Shown here piece by piece: positions 61,192-64,000 of a stretch of 64,000 nucleotides of DNA. How positions within the stretch are numbered: the stretch's first letter is position 1; the number at the start of each line of letters is the position of its first letter. A model generated the notes under the pieces. That model searched no databases and was not told the DNA's origin. It saw only the letters and a list, made by a program, of their open reading frames with translations. Source of the stretch: Oxobacter pfennigii (lineage in GTDB: Bacteria > Bacillota > Clostridia > Clostridiales > Oxobacteraceae); the NCBI RefSeq assembly GCF_001317355.1, contig NZ_LKET01000068.1:248001-312000 (forward strand), given 5' to 3'. The translations under genes were made by a program, and so were the position numbers.

Positions 61192-62157
61192 ATGAAACGC
61201 CAGATATTGTCAATTGCTTTATCTGCAGCTCTTGCCATATCCATGTTAGCAGGCTGTGCAACCAATTCTGAAAACACTCCGTCGCCGACACCCACAGGTA
61301 CAGTTGAACCTACAGCCAAAACTGTGTATCCGCTCACTGTAACGGACATGACCGGGCGTGAAGTGACAATAAAAGAACCCGTTACAAGGATAGTTGCAAT
61401 CACTGCTGCCAATGCCGAGATTGTCTATGCTCTTGGCTTAGGTGATACTATGGTAGGCCGTGGCGAATACTGTGACTACCCGGCGGAAGTACTTGAAGTT
61501 GCGTCTGTCGGCTCGGGCAATGATACCAACATTGAACAGATTATTTCCCTCAAACCTCAAGTAGTTTTTATGGGGACCATGGCTCAAACAAATGAGCAAA
61601 TAAACCAACTCACTCAAGCCGGCATTGCCGTAGTGGCTTCCGATGCAATTGATATTGCTGGTACATACAAGAGTATCGCACTTATGGGCAAGATACTCAA
61701 TAGAAATGAAGAAGCGGCTAAAATAATTGAAAATATGAAAACAAAGATTGATGACATTGGTGCAAAAGCCTCTGCCAAAGCATCCGGCAAGAGCATTTAC
61801 TTTGAGGTTTCGCCTCTGGAATTTGGCTTGTGGACTGCTGGAAGCAATACATTTATGGATGAGGCTGCTAATATATTAGGCTTAAAAAATACCTTCGGAG
61901 ACATCAGCGATTGGGCAGAAATCTCTGAAGAGCAAGTACTGGAACGCAATCCCGACTACATTATGACAGTAACTATGTATTTTGGTGAGGGTCTTGAACC
62001 TGTCGAAAGTATCAAATCCCGTCCCGGCTGGAATAACGTAAAGGCTGTCGCAAATAACGGAATTATAAATATGCCGAATAACGAGCTGACACGTCCCGGC
62101 CCCCGCCTTGCCGACGGAGTAGAGATGCTCTACAACTTTGTCTATGGCGGCCAATAA
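61192..62157 (+). CDS. btuF: Cobalamin-type ABC substrate-binding lipoprotein (BtuF-like)
   Basis: 321 residues from the ATG at 61192 (GAAAGGGG upstream). Lipobox LAGC near residue 20, a Pro/Thr tether, then the type-III periplasmic-binding fold: YPLTVTDMTGREVTIKEPVTRIVAI near 45-70, ALGLGDTMVGRGEYCDYP, and GSNTFMDEAANILGLKNTF near 205. The same fold serves siderophore or haem uptake; the B12 riboswitch makes cobalamin the best guess. Overlaps the permease gene by 14 bases. Confidence 0.88.
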   Translation: MKRQILSIALSAALAISMLAGCATNSENTPSPTPTGTVEPTAKTVYPLTVTDMTGREVTIKEPVTRIVAITAANAEIVYALGLGDTMVGRGEYCDYPAEVLEVASVGSGNDTNIEQIISLKPQVVFMGTMAQTNEQINQLTQAGIAVVASDAIDIAGTYKSIALMGKILNRNEEAAKIIENMKTKIDDIGAKASAKASGKSIYFEVSPLEFGLWTAGSNTFMDEAANILGLKNTFGDISDWAEISEEQVLERNPDYIMTVTMYFGEGLEPVESIKSRPGWNNVKAVANNGIINMPNNELTRPGPRLADGVEMLYNFVYGGQ

Positions 62158-63142
62158 ATCCAAGCCAGAAGGTTTCCGGCTTACTGAGTACCTGATCTTC
62201 GGGGCGGTAACTCTCGTTGTGGCAATACTGTGCGTTGCGCTGGGCAGCGTGAATGTGCCTCTGTCGGAGTTTATGAAAAGCGTAATAATAATGACCATAC
62301 GCTTGCCGCGAGTGCTGTGTGTGGCGCTGGCAGGAGCGTCACTGTCGGTTGGCGGTGCGGCAATGCAGGGCTTGCTTAAAAACCCCCTGGCAGACGGGAC
62401 TACCCTTGGGGTCAGCGGAGGTGCCTCCTTAGGCGCCGTCCTTGCCATTGCGTTAGGTCTGTCAATCCCCGGCTTTCCTTTTGCCGGAACGGTCTTAACG
62501 GCTATGCTATTTGCTTTTATATCCATTATAACGGTGCTTGCGCTGGCCTATAAGCTGGATTTTTCTCTGTCAACCAATACCATAATCCTTTTAGGCGTGA
62601 TATTCAATATGTTTGTATCCAGCATAACTTCGCTGTTAGTTACCTTTGCAGGCGAAAAGGTAAAGACCATAGTATTTTGGACTATGGGGAGCTTTGCGGG
62701 ATGCACTTACGGAAACGCCGCAATGCTTTTAGGTGCCCTGGTTCTGTTCGGCGGATTACTGATGCTCCAGACCCGAGAACTCAATGCTTTTGCCGTTGGA
62801 GAGGACAATGCAAGGAACATCGGCGTGAATGTCAGACAAGTCAAGCTTCTGGTTTTAATCTGTGTGTCAGCGCTAATCGGCGTGTGTGTCAGCATTAGCG
62901 GAACTATCGGTTTCGTAGGATTGGTAACACCTCATATGATACGCATGGTTGTAGGGCCAAACCATAAGAGACTGCTCCCGGCAAGCGCCTTCGGAGGAGC
63001 AATTTTCCTTATGCTTTCGGACCTGGCTGCACGTACCTTTTTAAATCCTCGGGAATTGCCCATTGGTATAATCACCAGTTTCGTCGGAGCATTGCTGTTT
63101 ATCTGGATATTCTACTCATCAAGTAAAGGAGGCAGGCGTTAG
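62144..63142 (+). CDS. btuC: Cobalamin-type ABC permease (BtuC/FecCD family)
   Basis: 332 residues from the ATG at 62144, within the end of btuF; a TTG two codons earlier is possible. Ten helices with RLPRVLCVALAGASLSVGGAAMQGLLKNPLADGTTLGVSGGASLGA (the FecCD hallmark, about residues 45-90) and GFVGLVTPHMIRMVVGPNHKRLLP near 265. No clear ribosome site, so translation is probably coupled to btuF. Confidence 0.9.
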   Translation: MAANKSKPEGFRLTEYLIFGAVTLVVAILCVALGSVNVPLSEFMKSVIIMTIRLPRVLCVALAGASLSVGGAAMQGLLKNPLADGTTLGVSGGASLGAVLAIALGLSIPGFPFAGTVLTAMLFAFISIITVLALAYKLDFSLSTNTIILLGVIFNMFVSSITSLLVTFAGEKVKTIVFWTMGSFAGCTYGNAAMLLGALVLFGGLLMLQTRELNAFAVGEDNARNIGVNVRQVKLLVLICVSALIGVCVSISGTIGFVGLVTPHMIRMVVGPNHKRLLPASAFGGAIFLMLSDLAARTFLNPRELPIGIITSFVGALLFIWIFYSSSKGGRR

Positions 63143-63898
63143 ATGCTTAAGGTTAGCGACTTAACCGTCAGATACGGAGAACTCACAGTCACAGATAAGG
63201 TGAGCTTTTCTCTGAAAGCCGGACAATGGCTGATGCTTGTCGGACCTAACGGTGCAGGTAAGTCAACGGTAGTGAGCTCCATAAGCGGCGGTACGTCATA
63301 TTCGGGTAATATCAGCGTATTAGGTCGCAATGCCAAGAGCTACCGGCCCAATGAGCTTGCAAAGCTCGTAGGTGTGTTGTCACAAAGTCACAGCGTAGGT
63401 TACGGATATACCGTGGAGGAAATAGTGCGGTTAGGAAGGTATGCCCATTCTCCGGGGTTATTTGCGGGGAAGTCGCAAGCTGATGATGATGCTGTTGCCG
63501 AAGCTATTAGTCGTACCGGCCTGGAGCCATTTTTAAAGCAATCTGTGCTGACATTATCCGGCGGTGAGCTTCAGCGTACATTTTTAGCACAGCTCTTTGC
63601 CCAGAATCCCAAGATATTGATATTGGATGAACCTACAAACCATTTAGACTTACAGTATCAAAAGGAAGTCTTTGAACTGATCCGGGACTGGCTTAAGGAG
63701 CCTGAGCGTGCGGTAATATCGGTAGTGCATGATTTGAGCCTTGCAAAGGCTTACGGCACACAGGCACTGCTCTTACATCGCGGCAAGACGGTTTCTCAAG
63801 GGCCAATATCGGAGGTTTTTTCCCGAGAAAATTTGCACAGCGCCTATTCTCTTGATGTATATGCCTGGTTTAAAGATATGTACGGACAATGGCAATAA
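63143..63898 (+). CDS. btuD: Cobalamin-type ABC ATPase (BtuD-like)
   Basis: 251 residues. Walker A GPNGAGKST near residue 35, Q-loop LSQSHSV, signature LSGGELQR near 140, Walker B ILILDEPTNHLD near 162, switch His in VVHDLS. It begins at the codon right after the permease stop (TAGATG), with AAAGGAGGCAGG upstream. Completes the btuFCD importer; a terminator follows. Confidence 0.93.
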   Translation: MLKVSDLTVRYGELTVTDKVSFSLKAGQWLMLVGPNGAGKSTVVSSISGGTSYSGNISVLGRNAKSYRPNELAKLVGVLSQSHSVGYGYTVEEIVRLGRYAHSPGLFAGKSQADDDAVAEAISRTGLEPFLKQSVLTLSGGELQRTFLAQLFAQNPKILILDEPTNHLDLQYQKEVFELIRDWLKEPERAVISVVHDLSLAKAYGTQALLLHRGKTVSQGPISEVFSRENLHSAYSLDVYAWFKDMYGQWQ

Positions 63899-63904
63899 TA
63901 TAAG

Positions 63905-63936
63905 AAGCGTTGAGTTTTTACTCAACGCCTTTTTTA
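63905..63936 (+). terminator. Rho-independent terminator of the btu operon
   Basis: GCGTTGAG / CTCAACGC stem, 6-base loop, CTTTTTT tail. Confidence 0.9.
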
Positions 63937-63943
63937 CATGATT

Positions 63944-63970
63944 CATGAAAATTACGAAGTAATTTTCATG
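63944..63970. repeat. Perfect 12-bp inverted repeat at the window end
   Basis: CATGAAAATTAC and GTAATTTTCATG with a 3-base GAA loop, 8 bases past the btu terminator. No T run. It may be an operator for the next gene beyond the window. Confidence 0.5.
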
Positions 63971-64000
63971 TCGAATGAACTCTTAAAGGAATTCATTATT

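Noticed and set aside
61882-62526. 214-codon minus-strand frame under btuF/btuC
   Set aside because: Shadow of well-supported genes on the other strand; Pro/Thr/Ala-rich as expected for an antisense frame.
1-64000. Mobile elements, phage genes, CRISPR arrays, tRNA or rRNA genes
   Set aside because: No transposase, integrase, phage structural gene, regularly spaced direct repeats or tRNA cloverleaf was recognised on either strand. The small palindromes noted are not enough to claim an element.

Overview
The window looks like the chromosome of an anaerobic, spore-forming, low-GC Firmicute (class Clostridia). The evidence is AT-rich intergenic DNA, AGGAGG-type ribosome binding sites, a Spo0E-like phosphatase, split FeoB, a double-cubane-cluster reductase, an AnfO homologue, a Ytr-type GntR/ABC operon and four Firmicute-style riboswitches. 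I see no rRNA, tRNA, transposase, phage gene or CRISPR array. It reads as ordinary chromosome with several accessory islands, so I do not name a genus.

Layout. 1-6 kb: the end of an unknown gene, a Cys-rich miniprotein, a lipoprotein, a DASS-type anion transporter, an MFS transporter and a TraX-like membrane protein. 6-15 kb: a ytrA-like regulator/ABC operon with a visible operator, an orphan LytTR regulator, a hybrid histidine kinase and a GGDEF-EAL protein. 14.8-20 kb: an ECF transporter operon (S component, fused double ATPase broken by a frameshift, EcfT) with a PHP-domain protein, opposite a divergent RpiR regulator. 20-26.5 kb: a tocopherol-cyclase-like protein, an ABC exporter, a Mn2+ riboswitch driving a DtxR/MntR-type repressor, and feoA with a two-gene feoB behind three matching palindromes. 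26.5-33.5 kb: four GNAT acetyltransferases, an HD protein, a tandem-thioredoxin/CcdA membrane protein, a kinase-like/PHP pair and an odd repetitive non-coding stretch. 33.5-42.3 kb: a chemoreceptor with a C-terminal sensor, a hydrolase, SfsA, a frameshifted gamma-glutamylcyclotransferase, an SPFH/zinc-ribbon pair, two half-size ChrA proteins and an Lrp regulator. 42.3-49 kb: a dpp-type peptide permease operon ending in a Nif3-like gene. 49-52 kb: a second Mn2+ riboswitch and a P-type ATPase. 52-57.6 kb: small unknown genes, a c-di-AMP riboswitch with an NlpC/P60 hydrolase, AnfO with a repeat protein, and RsgA. 58-64 kb: a PAS-PP2C phosphatase, a ferritin-like miniprotein, a DCCP-like reductase and a cobalamin-riboswitch-controlled btuFCD operon.

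How it fits together. Metal homeostasis is the strongest theme. Mn2+ appears to switch on both a P-type exporter and a DtxR-family repressor. That repressor lies beside feoAB, whose upstream region carries three copies of a DtxR-like palindrome. Cobalamin import and two or three Fe-S/Fe proteins (DCCP, AnfO, ferritin-like) complete the picture.

The most promising undescribed items are leader RNAs that I cannot assign to a known class. They lie in front of anfO (about 54535-54626), in front of the dpp operon (about 42608-42733), and on the minus strand upstream of a 50-residue ORF and rsgA (about 57949-57719). Two genes (ecfA, GGCT) each appear to have lost one base, which may be real decay or sequence error.
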